DNA of 64,000 nt from Imbricaverruca yamaguchii. Its lineage: Eukaryota; Arthropoda; Thecostraca; Neoverrucidae. The DNA lies in NCBI GenBank assembly GCA_034440575.1, contig JAOTOL010001635.1:2401001-2465000 (forward strand), in the 5' to 3' direction. Positions within the stretch are counted from its first letter, which is position 1. Each line of letters starts with the position of its first letter. A program made the translations under genes and the position numbers. The notes beneath the pieces were generated by a model. That model was not told the DNA's origin. It did no database searches and worked only from the letters and a program-made list of their open reading frames with translations. This document shows, piece after piece, positions 48,775 through 60,344 of this stretch.

Positions 48775-48889
48775 CTATAAATATAATGGTTTGGCTGCCT
48801 TTTGTACTCAATCTGCCTTGCGATGAATTCACAATCATCACAAGGCAGATTGAGTATAAAAGGCAACCAAACCACTATATTTATATATT
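48775..48889. repeat. Palindromic element, ~50-bp arms
   Basis: ATAAATATAATGGTTTGGCTGCC through TGCCTTGCGATGA is followed, after 8 bases, by its near-perfect reverse complement ending ACCAAACCACTATATTTATA. Four or five mismatches. Could be a MITE; no clear target duplication. Confidence 0.85.
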
Positions 48890-49625
48890 TATGTCATGCG
48901 GTTTAATATAGCCTCTGAACTTGTAGCGCGGAAATTAATTATTATATCTAACATCTCGGATTTTAATTGACCCTGCATATGTAATCTAAGTATAAGACAT
49001 AAGTTAGGTATATCATTGCGAGTGCCTTTTCCGAAATACCTGGTAAGCTTGCTTCCTGTGAATCCCAACGGCATGCATAATGCACATTGTGCATTATATA
49101 GCCACTAACCATCGAAGCGCACAATGCCCAAGCAATCACACAATCCCCACTCGTTTCATTGCATATAAATTGCACGACTTGATGCATGCACTGATCATGC
49201 ATGCATCCGTGCAAACCATGAATCCATGAATTGATCCATGAATTGATGATTTGCAATTCATTGCATGATGCATCGCACTTCACCAGCTCTTTGTTTTGCT
49301 GGTATATCTGGAAAGAGCTGGCGAGGGTGGCCGGGATGCTGGGCCATGTGTGGTTGCATAAGATGTGTCAAGAGATGCTCCAGCGGATGTTGGTCCTCTA
49401 GCGTGCGAAGTCTCGTGCATGGAATTTAAGAGAGTTGGCCCTATATAACATCGACATCTAATTGTGTGCTCATTTGGGTATTGCAAATCGGAAATGCTGA
49501 TGCACAGAGCGAAACGCGCAAAAACCAGTCAACATTTCGCTCTTGCTAAGCGATTAATGGGGTAGGTCAAGCCATTCTCCTGTACGTTACGACTTCGAAA
49601 ATACTCACAAATTTTGTCTTTACAG
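48890..49625. other. No gene; GCATGC-rich patch
   Basis: 49180-49280 is dense in ATGCATGC and CATGAATTGATC words, partly self-complementary. No other feature is supported. Confidence 0.35.
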
Positions 49626-49736
49626 TTTCGAAATTGCAACCGTGGTTACGTGTGTTCCGGGATGCATGTGTTGTCAAAGGTGTTATCCAAAGTCAAATGA
49701 TACCAATGGATTGGTGCACTCTTGGGAGAACTACAA
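49626..49736 (+). CDS. Candidate internal exon, unassigned gene
   Basis: 111 bases lie between a strong acceptor (TTTTGTCTTTACAG) and a strong donor (ACAA/GTAAGTA). Two frames are open. One reads FEIATVVTCVPGCMCCQRCY then PKSNDTNGLVHSWENY, cysteine-rich after a hydrophobic stretch. The other reads SKLQPWLRVFRDACVVKGVI. The first looks more like a real protein. The length is a multiple of three. Splice-site quality is the main support; the family is unknown to me. Confidence 0.42.
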
Positions 49737-50369
49737 GTAAGTATTCTTATTTATGTAGAACATCGGTGTTATCGGTGATGGTGCTGTTTCTTGTTCATAA
49801 TGCAATAGTGCGGTGCTCCAGAGATGGGTGATATGCGCAGTGTGAGGACCGTGATCTTCAGGTAACTGTCGTCGCATCATCTAAATGTCAGGCGGCGGAG
49901 ATTCGAAGAGCGCTCGCCCCTCGCCCAACGGCGTTGCTCCGGCCCAAGCGGCGTCAGAAGTGATAGCGCCAGTCGTCTAGCAACCGGAGGCGGGAGAGCA
50001 CCTGCACGGACGAAAGCTGCCCGTGTCTCCCGCTGGCGCCGACGCCCACGAGAGTTGACTCCCTGAACACAGTCTGAACACAGATGCCGGAGTGTCAGGA
50101 CAGTTGAAGGGCCGGTGTGTGGAGCAGGATCGCAGAGGTAGTGTGCCAGCGCCACTGAAGATCGTGGCCGCGGGGTGAGTGATATCGGAGTGAAGAGATT
50201 TGGGATACCAACAGGGTGAAACCAGACTGCAATGAGAGTGGGTCAAGAGCTCCAGGATTCAGAAGGTTCAGCGTCCCGGCAGAATTGCCGGTTTGCAGTT
50301 GACCCTGTCTGAAGTCCAGGCCAGGCACCAACATTTGGGTAGGGAATGGAAGAAGAACAGGTGTGGTCT
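49737..50369. other. No gene recognised; moderately GC-rich
   Basis: An arginine-rich minus-strand frame (49877-50155) has no recognisable domain. Confidence 0.3.
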
Positions 50370-50800
50370 CAGCTATGCAATCTTTATGACTCTAGTGGAT
50401 CGAGGCTGGTCCATATTATGCTCTGGTTCTTCGAAACTGACCCACACCATGTGCCATGTGACCTTTGCGTAGATTAGTCCCTCGGACTGGTCCCCATTAT
50501 GTGGTTTCTGTGCGTTCTGGTCCTTTCAAGTTGGTCCACGCTATGTGTTCTATGTGTTCTGGTTTATTGAGGTTTGTTCCTGCTACGTGGTCTGTGTTCT
50601 GGTCCATTGAAGCCTCCGTCACGTGGTCTGTGCGCTCTGATTAATTGTGAGGCCGGCCTATGTTACGTGGTCTGTGTACTCAGGCCCATTGAACATGGTT
50701 CCCATTACGTAGTTTGTGTGCTCTGGCCCAGTGAGTTCAGTTTCTATCTTGTGACTTGTGTGTTCTGCTCCTTTAAGGCTGATGCCTGCTATGCATAACC
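50370..50800 (+). repeat. Degenerate 42-44 bp minisatellite, ~10 units
   Basis: Units are like TACGTGGTCTGTGTGCTCTG, then GCCCATTGAGGCTGGTTCC. Confidence 0.8.
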
Positions 50801-51514
50801 TGTGTGATGTCCTCAGATATTGGTTTCGGTTACTTGACGTTAAGCAACCCGCCAGAGGTACTCGAGGATTAATGTACGACCATATGCAGAGGTCTTTGTA
50901 GTTGTTTGGAATCGAAGACGATTAACGAATTTTAATTTCCTAATTTGGGTGGACACTGTTCAGAAGTCAATTTTGGAACTTTGTGAGCACATTTGGCCCT
51001 TCTCTTGCGAGCCTCCCTCCCCTTGGTCAATTCCTGGCTACTCCACTGAAACGACCCAATAGCGGTAGAGCCTCCAACAACAGAAGGAGGCCCCACACAG
51101 GAGAACGGACCCCGACACTGGAAGTAGCCCGAGCCCTGGAAGAGGATCCGCTGTATCGGAAGAAGCCCAATAAGCCCACAGGGAGCTCGGACAAGCAAAG
51201 GAGACCAAGCAGCCGAAAAACGGTCCCCAATGTAGCATACCCGCCAATGCATAAACGCCTCCAACGGTCGTAACCTCCTATGTATCATAAGGTTCAATAC
51301 AACGTAACCTCAAATGTGTCATAGCCTCCAATTCTCATAACATCCATTGTTCAAGAGTCAGCTGACTGTGCATTTCCATCGCGAGCGCTTTCGATCCCTT
51401 GGGCCTCACTTTCACTGGAATCCACTAGTCGACAAATACCAAGTCTTAGGTTCCTAAACGTCTTGCTAGATGGTTCTAGAGTTTGTGTGGGGACCGCATC
51501 ATAACCTCCAATTC
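50801..51514 (+). other. Unassigned open frame and degenerate AACCTCC units
   Basis: A plus-strand frame at 50983-51273 reads RPNSGRASNNRRRPHTGERT ... RRPSSRKTVPNVAYPPMHKR: basic and low-complexity, but not a tandem repeat. From 51266 to 51350 the words GTAACCTCC, CATAGCCTCC and CATAACATCC recall the 16-base units of the elements at 30650 and 43383. No gene is assigned. Confidence 0.25.
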
Positions 51515-51981
51515 GAGATCGATGTGCAAGTAATGACATGCTGTGGAATTGTACGGTCGACTCCCATCCCTGACAGACATAAATATATTAGTGTGGTTGA
51601 GAGAGAGCCATGTCAGTTGGCCTACTCAATTGCATGCATGTGCAGTATTATGGAGTCCCAGGATTTTTTTTGCAATAGAGCGCTCATGCTAAGTTAGTGC
51701 CGAAACTAAATCAAACAGTAGGACGCACGGTCGGACCTTAGACGGTGTATGTCATGTCCACTGCCCGATATCCATGGCATCCACATGACATTCACCTGAC
51801 ACCCTCATTTAGCTGACCCACACTTGACACTGCGTTTCCAATTTATCTTTCAAACTATGTTGAGCTTCTTCATTACATCACCTTCCATTTCACGTGATGA
51901 CTTACGTCCGTCCCGCTTCTACCTATACAATCGTTATGTAGATCTATGTCGTCACTATGTAGATCTATTTAGTGTATATAG

Positions 51982-52053
<72 letters not shown>

Positions 52054-52440
52054 TAAATAGAGAGAGAGGCTATATACACTAAATAGATCTACATAGCGAC
52101 GATATAGATCCTACAGACGACTTATCCTACAGAACATCGACAAGTTTTGCCATCATAAGAACCGTTGGGCCGCCAACAGTTCCTATGAACCACTATATAG
52201 AGGTTATATATATAGCCTCTATATATATATTATATATATATTACATCTCAATCACACTAATATATTTATGCCTGTCAGGGATAGGAGTCGAAGTGTACAA
52301 TTCCACATCATGTCATTACTTGCACATCGATATATATATATATATATATATAGCCTCTATATAGTGGTTCATAGAAACAATTGGCGGCCCAACGGTTCTT
52401 ATGATGAGCAAACTTGTGGATGTTCTGTAGGATAAGTGGC
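51515..52440. repeat. Nested fold-backs (three inverted pairs)
   Basis: Pair A: 51515-51597 with 52255-52328 (TTGTACGGTCGACTCC ... CATAAATATATTAG and its complement). Pair B: 51935-52020 with 52056-52115, meeting at a CT/TA microsatellite (ATCTATTTAGTGTATATAGC and complement). Pair C: 52119-52210 with 52338-52435 (CAGAACATCGACAAG ... GAACCACTATATAGAGG and complement). The right arm of A lies between the arms of C, so the pairs are interleaved. Confidence 0.85.
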
Positions 52441-52544
52441 CTTCTCAGTGATGCGCAGGACGGGTGGACTCGTCAGTAGACTGTAGAGTAACCAGACTAG
52501 TCAACTGTCTGTAGTTAGGGTGGATTGGCCAGTTGTCCGTGGAA

Positions 52545-52980
52545 AGTGACCAGTGACCAGTGATCGGTGCTGAGTGTGGTCAGTGGTCAGTGGTCGGTGA
52601 TCAGTGGTCGGTGGTCAAGAGTCAGTGATCGGAGGCCAGTGGTCAGTTGTCAGTGATCAGTGGTCAGTGGTCGGCGGTCGGTGGTCAGTTGTCGTTGGCC
52701 AGTGGTCGCTGATAAGTGGTCGGTGTTCAGTGATCAGCGGTCAGTGATCAGTAATCGGTGGTCAATGGTCGGCGGTCAGTGGTCGATGGTCAGTAGTCAG
52801 CGGTCAGTTGTCAGCGGTCAACGGTCAGTAGTCAGTGGTCGGAGTTCAATGGTCGATGTTCAGTGGCTAGTGATCGGTGGCCAGCGGTCGGTTTTAAGCG
52901 GTCAGCGGTCAGTAGTCTGTGGTCGATGGTCAGTGATCAGTGGTCGGTGCTCAGTGACCAGCGGTCGGTGGTCTGCAGAC
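52545..52980 (+). repeat. 7-bp minisatellite (GGTCAGT)
   Basis: About 60 diverged heptamers, mostly GGTCAGT, GATCAGT and GGTCGGT. All three frames are open by chance of the period. Confidence 0.92.
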
Positions 52981-54182
52981 GGTGTTGGCTGGTCCATGGT
53001 CATGGTCGGTACTCCAACACCTGACTGAAGGTGTGGTGTCGCCGATCGCCGACGACAGGGCGGATTGGTGCTGAGAAAGCGTGACAACCCGATCTACACC
53101 TGTTGACAACTCGCTGGACCGCGTGAAGGTCGGACATGCAATCTCGTTTTCTGACGGCCGTCTCCGCTCTCCAGACGGGTCCACTCGCTCGATACTCCTC
53201 CCACTGCCAGGACCCAACACTAGTGCCCACCAGGATCCACTAGTATCCGCCAGTGGCCTCTGGTTGGCACCGTCGACCCGCGTGGACAGCTGTGCGGCCC
53301 GATACTGCCGCGCCGGCCCGGGCGACGGCAAGGTCAGCTGCTGGTCCGGCCCGAGCCGCGACACGAGGCGCGACCCGGTCAGAGCCGCGGCACGAGGCGA
53401 GACGGCGACACGGGCGCGATAGGAAGGTGCAGTGCGACGCGGGCGCGGCGGCGAACGCGGCTGCACCGCCTACAGCACACGCGCCACACAGGCGGAGCCA
53501 CGCCGTGCCGGCCGTGGCTGAAAATTTCTGATTCTGACGGCCGACGGCGGCGGCGGACTGACCCGTGTCAGCGGTGGGACCCCTCCTGCCGGCTGCAGAC
53601 GCGGTGACTGAAGACCTCTGATTCAGACGGCCGACGACGGCGGCGGACTGACCCGTGTCAGCGGTGGGACCCCTCCTGCCGGCTGCAAACGCGGTGTGAA
53701 ATTTGCGGCCGACGACGGCGGCGACTGACCCGTGTCAGCGGTGGTACCCTCCTGTCGGCTGCAGACGCGGTGGCTGAAAACTTCTGATTCAGACGGCCGA
53801 CGACGGCGGCGGACTGACCCGTGTCAGCGGTGGGACCCCTCCTGCCGGCTGCAGACGCGGTGACTGAAGACCTCTGATTCAGACGGCCGACGACGGCGGC
53901 GGACTGACCCGTGTCAGACAGGTGCGGTTGGACCTCTCCCGTCGGCTGTAGACGCGGTGGCTGAAGACTTCGGAGTCCGACAGCCGATGGTGGGTGGCCG
54001 CTGACCGGTGTCAGGCGGTGCGGCCAGGGCTCTACTGTGGTCTGCGGGTTGCGGTGCTGTGAGTGAACAACTGTGAGTTTTTGTGAGCGGTTGAGTGCTG
54101 CGGCGCGTGATCCAGTGACCACGCGGAGGTGGTGTCAGCCGTTTTGCTCCAGCTGGAGGGGAACGTCCACTTCGCCAACATC
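52981..54182. other. GC-rich, CpG-rich block with 90-bp tandem repeats
   Basis: 53530-53990 holds about five copies of a ~90-base unit (AGACGGCCGACGACGGCGGC ... GTGTCAGCGGTGGGACCCC; starts at 53626, 53704, 53791, 53881). The whole block is rich in CG dinucleotides, unlike its surroundings, which could mean a CpG-island promoter for the exon at 54183. The Arg/Ala-rich open frames on both strands are probably compositional. Confidence 0.6.
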
Positions 54183-54250
54183 ATGAGCAGATCTGGATGG
54201 ACAATGTCGCTTCAGCGACCTGCAAAGCCAACGGGGAAGAAACTTCGAAG
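54183..54250 (+). CDS. Candidate first coding exon, unassigned gene
   Basis: An ATG in good context (AACATCATGA) opens MSRSGWTMSLQRPAKPTGKK and LR, and ends at a consensus donor (GAAG/GTAAGTG) after 22 codons plus two bases. It follows directly on a CpG-rich block, as first exons often do. I do not recognise the peptide and cannot identify the next exon. An alternative is chance co-occurrence of an ATG and a good donor. Confidence 0.33.
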
Positions 54251-54951
54251 GTAAGTGATGCAAAAACAAACACAAAAAACAACCCGATTAAAAATATCGA
54301 AAATTTGGCTTCTCTTCTTTCAAATCTTAGAAGGAATGCATTTTTTCTCAAAACAAAACAGCTTGCTTATCCTTGGCCCTTGAAGGGGTGGAGATGGAAA
54401 GTATGGAGGGAAGGGTTTAATGCAATCCCCTTGGGCTTGCTTCGGTAGCACACAAGAAGCAGTTCAATTCTTCGTGCCGCTTCTGGGCCATAGCAGATTT
54501 GGGATCTTTTATCGACTTTAGGTTGCAAAAATGGAAATTGTATGGCACGTCGATGACCCATGGCGGCATTTCGCCTATTTCGCCAACATCGCGAAATGTC
54601 GGCAACTAATCTCACTTATTGCCCCAAATGGTTAATGCTGTGTGTGATGGGCTGATGGATAGCTCAACCAGTCTGTTTGCACAAGGCGTTATTGACTTTA
54701 TCTAGGCACATTCGTGGTCATTAACACAATGGACTAACTAGTGACCTTTTTGGGGATAAGAATATCTCCAGCGCTAATTTGAAGGCACCCATTTTTACCC
54801 CTAAACACAAGAAAATAGTGTTCTCTGGCACTATTTCGGAAGGTTCCGAAAAACGTTAGCATCGTCTGACACTTCGCACATGAGCTTAAGCTCAGCAAAT
54901 CTAACGTGTTTAATATAACGAAGAATGGATTTTAGATGCTCCTGGGTTTTA
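54251..54951. other. No gene recognised
   Basis: If 54183-54250 is an exon, this is its intron. No repeats stand out. Confidence 0.3.
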
Positions 54952-55193
54952 GACATTGCGTGAGAAGAAATATACGACATTCAATATGCCAGGGGGTGCT
55001 GAGTTTACATAAAAAGTAACGTTAAGGATTATACTGTATTAATCAACGTTTCGGCCAGGGGCCATCGTCAGGAGTGACGATGGACCCTGGCCGAAACGTT
55101 GAGTAATACAGTATAATCCTTAACGTTACTTTTGATGTAAACTCAGCACCTCCTCGTATATTGAAGGTCGTATATTTCTTCTCACGCAACGTC
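54952..55193. repeat. Near-perfect 242-bp palindrome
   Basis: The two arms of about 119 bases start GACATTGCGTGAGAAG and GACGTTGCGTGAGAAG on opposite strands, are roughly 93-95% identical, and meet at CCATCGTCA-GGAG-TGACGATGG with a 4-base loop. The minus-strand centre reads CTGACGA, a GGCC/GGCC stem and GAAAC (55048-55071), the order of a hammerhead ribozyme core. Transcripts from either strand would fold into a long hairpin. Confidence 0.92.
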
Positions 55194-57660
55194 CAAATCT
55201 AACTTCAGTATCCTGATATCCTGTGACTATACGGTGTTGATCATTTCAAGTCCGGATCTGCTACTGCTTACAGAAACAACGAAAAAAATGGGAAACATTA
55301 TCGATTTATGAGAAAACATTACTTTAACGTTGACATGGGAGGTCAACCCGTGATGCGAAGCATGCAAATCTGGAATCACGTGCAACACCCCAAAAGTGCT
55401 TCATGCAGCCATCATTTTCCACTAGGAAGTGCTAGATGTCAAAATAGCTTCCTTGTACCGGGAAAGGTGGCAAAATGGTGTGCACAGGCGAGGGGATAAA
55501 GTATCAGAATCTATCACCACGCACAGATGATTGGCCTCAAGTGTCCGCAGCTGAGTAGGACTGAACATCTCCCCAGTTCGGTTCTTCATCGGTACATGTC
55601 AGTCAGCGGTAGGTTTTTCACCGTCACCACCCCGCAGTGGCCTTAACACCACCCTTCCACTCGAGTGTCATAGGCAACATGTCTGCCACGACCATATCCA
55701 TATTCGCGCCGTTATTGATTAGAACACGAGAATGCTGGCACGGTATTGTTAGTAGTATTGGGAAAATGGCGATGCGTTTGACAAGTTATGAATTTTCTCG
55801 CGAACCAGAATAATGAACGATGCAAGTCTCATTCGGAGCTCGACAGTCATATTCCCGTCACTTCGCGGTCATCTTCGCATCAGTTCGCTACCGCCTTCAC
55901 GTTAACCGGACGGTTCACGCCTCAATACGCGCTACGGGGCGGTTTCCACCACGTCCCACCAACATCTCGAAATTGCTTTGTCAGATTTCACAACTGGATA
56001 GCTGAAGCGAATTCCACGGGACTAACCCAAACTTTTAGAATGCCAAAATGTCAACATTTTCGGAGTCGAGAAGATAGGAAAACAAATTGATGAAAATGCA
56101 TCAAACAAATTTGGGACTGTGATTGTACTTTACATCGGCAAAATTGTGCCTGGATGAGCAAAAGAAATTCTGAATGGTCCAAAACACCATGTGATGTCCA
56201 TGCATGAGCATGCAAAGGAGTCAATGGCGTAACCAGGAGCTCAAGAGAGGTGCGCATCGTTCGTTATTTGTGGCCGGCCATTCTTCGCTGTCAATGTCTC
56301 AAATGCCTATTATTGGGTCATTCTTACATGACATCAATGCTTACCATAGGGTATTTGTCCAGGTGTCGGCAGTTGATCATGCCGAAAGACCTGAGTGGAA
56401 AGGCAAGTAATCATTGACCATGGGGAAAATCTCCTGGTTCCGCCACTGCTCGTGGCTAATTGTACTCGTTTTCCCTGAATCCACTCCACCCCTCCCTGAT
56501 CCGTCATTGGCAAAGCTTCACTCTCATTGCGCCATTGTTTGTGGTGGCTTGAACAGGGCTTGCTCTCCTGAATGTCTTTCGTCACCTCCTGGATCCGTCA
56601 TCGGGAAACTCTTCTAGTTCCGCCACTGCTTGTGATGCATTGCTACCGTTCGCCCTGAATTCACTCCATCTCTCGGCTTCCCGGCTGCAACATAAATGGT
56701 ACCGCTTTGGGAAAGCCAGCCACATGTTGCCCATTCTTCCCCTCTGTGGACACGATGCGACGCCTCTGACATGCTTAGGCACCAAAAAGCACTTCGGTAG
56801 GTAAACAAGGCAGTACCAGCAGCTTAGTTCCAAATTATAGTCACCCGAATGTCAAAACAATATAGTTATTTGGATACATGTGCTATTCCTAAGTATTCGC
56901 AAATGCCTATCGGGGCATGATTTCTACTGTTCGCTCCTGTATCCAATGATATAGTTGCGGCTCTGGCATAGCTGCAAGCCAGCATATTGACACGAAGTAG
57001 AAAAAGAAAGGCAGGACCATTCACGAAGTTTCACGCTCATACCACAAATCCACAGAGAAAGACAGGCGAAAACCCATTGGGTGGGTTTGGGGTGGGGAAA
57101 GGCTTAAACCTCGGCGACATTCAGGGGAGGTTAGTTTTAAACCAAGATGGAATGCTCCACCTCCGTACTCAGGTAATGCAAATGCGAAAAGAAATGCAGC
57201 ATGCATGAAGAGCAATTACCGAAGTACAATGGGGAGCAGAACAGGCAGCAAATGCCGTCAAACGCCAACAACGATAGCCGGCCAGGCTGGAGTAGCCGGA
57301 AAATACCCAAGAGCGCACCGTTATGTAGATACCAGGCGGCACCAGAACGACGAGAATGCTAAATAGCGAATGGGGTATTGCGATAGCATCTCAAGGTTCG
57401 CCGGCCGATATGGGCATTTGAGGCAACGCTATTTGGGTCACCCTTCTTTCTGACCTTATTTTTTCGAGTACTTCCATTGAGCATTCGCCGGACGTTGCGT
57501 TGCTGGACGTTGCGTGTGGTTCTTAGGAAATTTCCGTGGCGAATAATGAAGTGCTCTACACAGGTTTACTAAATCACTACAGCATGCACTGCACACACTG
57601 CCGATAATATATGTCGCACATTTTGACTGCTGGCCTCACACTTTTAGCTCGAATTATGTA
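55194..57660. other. No gene recognised; short dispersed repeats at 56220-56660
   Basis: GATCCGTCATTGGC / GATCCGTCATCGGG and TTCCGCCACTGCT(C/T)GTG recur at 56435, 56500, 56595 and 56620, probably repeat ends of the NNGGCGTAACCAGG type seen at 56224. Open frames at 55308-55499 and 55788-56090 are not recognised. Confidence 0.35.
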
Positions 57661-57661
57661 G

Positions 57662-57699
<38 letters not shown>
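57662..57699. repeat. (TA)n(TG)n microsatellite
   Basis: About 19 bases of AT followed by about 19 of TG. Confidence 0.97.
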
Positions 57700-58149
57700 A
57701 TACTTCAACATGCATATAGGAGGACATCACACATCACACAAATCGGAAATTGGAGGCTAATCCCGCCACTTAGATCTATAATATTACCTAGACTAGAAAT
57801 ACAGAACTTGGAGAGCATATTGTGCCTGTAGTGAACTCTACAGTGCAAGTTTTACAGCCATACGTCAATGTCTTCAGGGTAAAATATGTCAGCTATCAAT
57901 GATTCCGGTGTTGACGGCGCTTCTTTGGGCCATGTTTATACACACATAATGGGGGATCTGCATACCCAAGGTCGAATTATGTACGCTTTGCCTGAAATAA
58001 GATGCAACAGTTAGCAGCAGGCTGTCATGTGGATCTTAAGACCATCACTAAATCATATGGACGTCGTTTGTTCGAAAAAAGCAGTCGTGTATGGTATGCT
58101 ACTTTACTGATCTGGTCGATGGTGTCGAAGTCTCACGCAATGCTCATGT
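57700..58149. other. No gene recognised
   Basis: Unique-looking DNA before the minisatellite cluster. Confidence 0.3.
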
Positions 58150-58505
58150 CCGCAGGATCAGACAGTGACTTGTCAGAGGTCATGCCTGTCCGGTGGTATG
58201 TCGGCAGAGTCAGATAGTGGCCCTTGTCAGAGGTCATGCCTATCTAACAGTCTGTAGGCAGAAGCAGACCCTAGTCAGGGGCCATGTCCGTCTGGTGGCA
58301 TGTCGGCAGAATCAGATAGTAACCCTATTTAGGGGTCATCCCCACCCGGTGATATGTCGGCAGGATCATCTGGACAATGGCCTATGTTAGGGGCCATCCC
58401 CGTTCGGTGGGGTGTCGACATGATCAGACAGTGACCTCTGCCGGGGGCCATGCCAGTCTGGTTGCTTGTAGGCGCGGTCAGACACTGGCCTGAGTCAAAA
58501 CCTAT
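58150..58505 (+). repeat. ~54-bp minisatellite, ~7 units
   Basis: Units contain GTCGGCAGGATCAGACAGTG and GTCAGGGGCCATGCC(C/T)GTC. First of four neighbouring arrays. Confidence 0.85.
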
Positions 58506-58674
58506 GGTTCACCCTTCATGCCGACTGGTCTGAGAGCATGCATATGGTGTCGTGACCCGTGTCCGTACCTCTCGAGGCACGCGCCACGACGCGCGTGACG
58601 ACGCGTGACCCAGCGTGACCCCGCGTGACACAGACAACTGTGGTCAGCCGTGGCCGCCGGTCTTCACATGGATG

Positions 58675-59690
58675 GCCGGTCTCCTGAGCTGCTGATCGGG
58701 CCGGGTGTGGTCCTGGTGTCTCCTGAGCTGCTGATCGGGGCGGGTGTGGTCCTGGTGTCTCCTGAGCTGCTGATCGGGCCGGGTGTGGTCCTGGTGTCTC
58801 CTGAGCTGCTGATCGGGCCGGGTGTGGTCCTGGTGTCTCCTGAGCTGCTGACTGGGCCGGGCCAGTTACTGGTGTCTCCTGAGCTGCTGATCGGGCCAGG
58901 TGTGGTCCTGGTGTCTCCTGAGCTGCTGATCGGGCCGGGCCAGTTACTGGTGTCTCCTGAGCTGCTGATCGGGCCAGGTGTGGTCCTGGTGTCTCCTGAG
59001 CTGCTGATCGGGCCGGGTGTGGTCCTGGTGTCTCCTGTGCTGCTGATCGGGCCGGGCCAGTTACTGGTGTCTCCTGAGCTGCTGATTGGGCCGGGCCAGT
59101 TACTGGTGTCTCCTGAGCTGCTGATCGGGCCGGGTGTGGTCCTGGTGTCTCCTGAGCTGCTGATCGGGCCGGGCCAGTTACTGGTGTCTCCTGAGCTGCT
59201 GATCGGGAAAGGTGTGGTCCTGGTGTCTCCTGAGCTGCTGATCGGGCCGGGTGTGGTCCTGGTGTCTCCTGAGCTGCTGACTCGGGCCGGGCCATGTTAC
59301 TGGTGTCTCCTGAGCTGCTGATCGGGCCAGGTGTGGTCCTGGTGTCTCCTGAGCTGCTGATCGGGCCGGGTGTGGTCCTGGTGTCTCCTGAACTGCTGAT
59401 TGGGCCGGGCGTGGTCCTGGTGTCTCCTGAGCTGCTGATCGGGCAAGGTGTGGTCCTGGTGTCTCCTGAGCTGCTGATCGGGCCGGGTGTGGTCCTGGTG
59501 TCTCCTGAGCTGCTGATCGGGCCGGGTGTGGTCCTGGTGTCTCCTGAGCTGCTGATCGGGACAGGTGTGGTCCTGGTGTCTCCTGAGCTGCTGATCGGGA
59601 AAGGTGTGGTCCTGGTGTCTCCTGAGCTGCTGATTGGGCCGGGCCAGTTACTGGTGTCTCCTGAGCTGCTGATAGGGCCGAGTGAGGTCG
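58675..59690 (+). repeat. 39-bp minisatellite, ~26 units
   Basis: The unit is CTCCTGAGCTGCTGATCGGG followed by one of two endings: CCGGGTGTGGTCCTGGTGT or CCGGGCCAGTTACTGGTGT. Units are almost identical. The period encodes a 13-residue repeat (SPELLIGPGVVLV) on one strand and another (RSAAQETPGPHPA) on the other. One extra base near 59290 shifts the frame. Confidence 0.97.
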
Positions 59691-59774
59691 CCGGTCGCGT
59701 GAAACATAGCTGGTCAAACCGCAGCAGCTGGCCTCTTGAGGACAGGCCAACTCAGCGTGACTGGGGGTAAGTCA

Positions 59775-60150
59775 GCGTGGCGCGGCGTGCCGTGTCATGA
59801 GGTGGTGTGGCATGGCGCGGCCCGGCTTGCGTCGGCGTGACACGGCGTGACACGGCATGGCTCGGCATGAGTCGGCGTGACACGGCGTGACACGGCATGG
59901 CTCGGCGTGAGTCGGCGTGACACGGTGTGACACGGCATGGCTCGGCATGAGTCGGCGTGACACGGCGTGACACGGCATGGCTCGGCGTGAGTCGGCGTGA
60001 CACGGCATGGCTCGGCATGAGTCGGCGTGACACGGTGTGACACGGCATGGCTCGGCGAGAGGCGGCGTAACAGGGCGGGGGGGGTAAGTCGGCGTGACAC
60101 GGCGTGACACGGCATGGCTCGGCGTGAGTCGGCGTGACACGGCTGGGTGG
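59775..60150 (+). repeat. 10-bp minisatellite with 40-bp higher-order unit
   Basis: GGCGTGACAC, GGCATGGCTC, GGCGTGAGTC and relatives follow each other in a repeated four-unit order. Confidence 0.93.
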
Positions 60151-60344
60151 GCGTGAGGCCCGGCGGCCGGACGAGCTGCGGCGGTCAGCGGCTCTGTTTC
60201 GCCGCAACACGCACTCTGCCGCCGGCGCCTGGTGCGTGCCACTCTATCTAGTGTGCAGCGTGGCGCAAACGTGCCGCGCCGCGCACGCCGCAATCAGGTC
60301 AGCGGTGCGCCAGTTTCACCGCCGAGTGTCGCCCCTGTGCCAGT

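Noticed and set aside
52660..53028. 122-residue Ser/Val/Trp-rich open frame
   Set aside because: It is the 7-base GGTCAGT minisatellite read through.
53000..53531. Arg/Ala-rich proteins on both strands
   Set aside because: High GC leaves all frames open; no domain or splice structure. More likely a CpG-rich regulatory block.
55044..55072. Functional hammerhead ribozyme
   Set aside because: Core words are present, but I cannot form stem I with a proper cleavage triplet; kept as a weak similarity only.
58516..59770. Repetitive proteins of 158-259 residues on both strands
   Set aside because: The 39-base minisatellite has no stops in several frames; no start context, splice site or non-repeat domain supports a gene.
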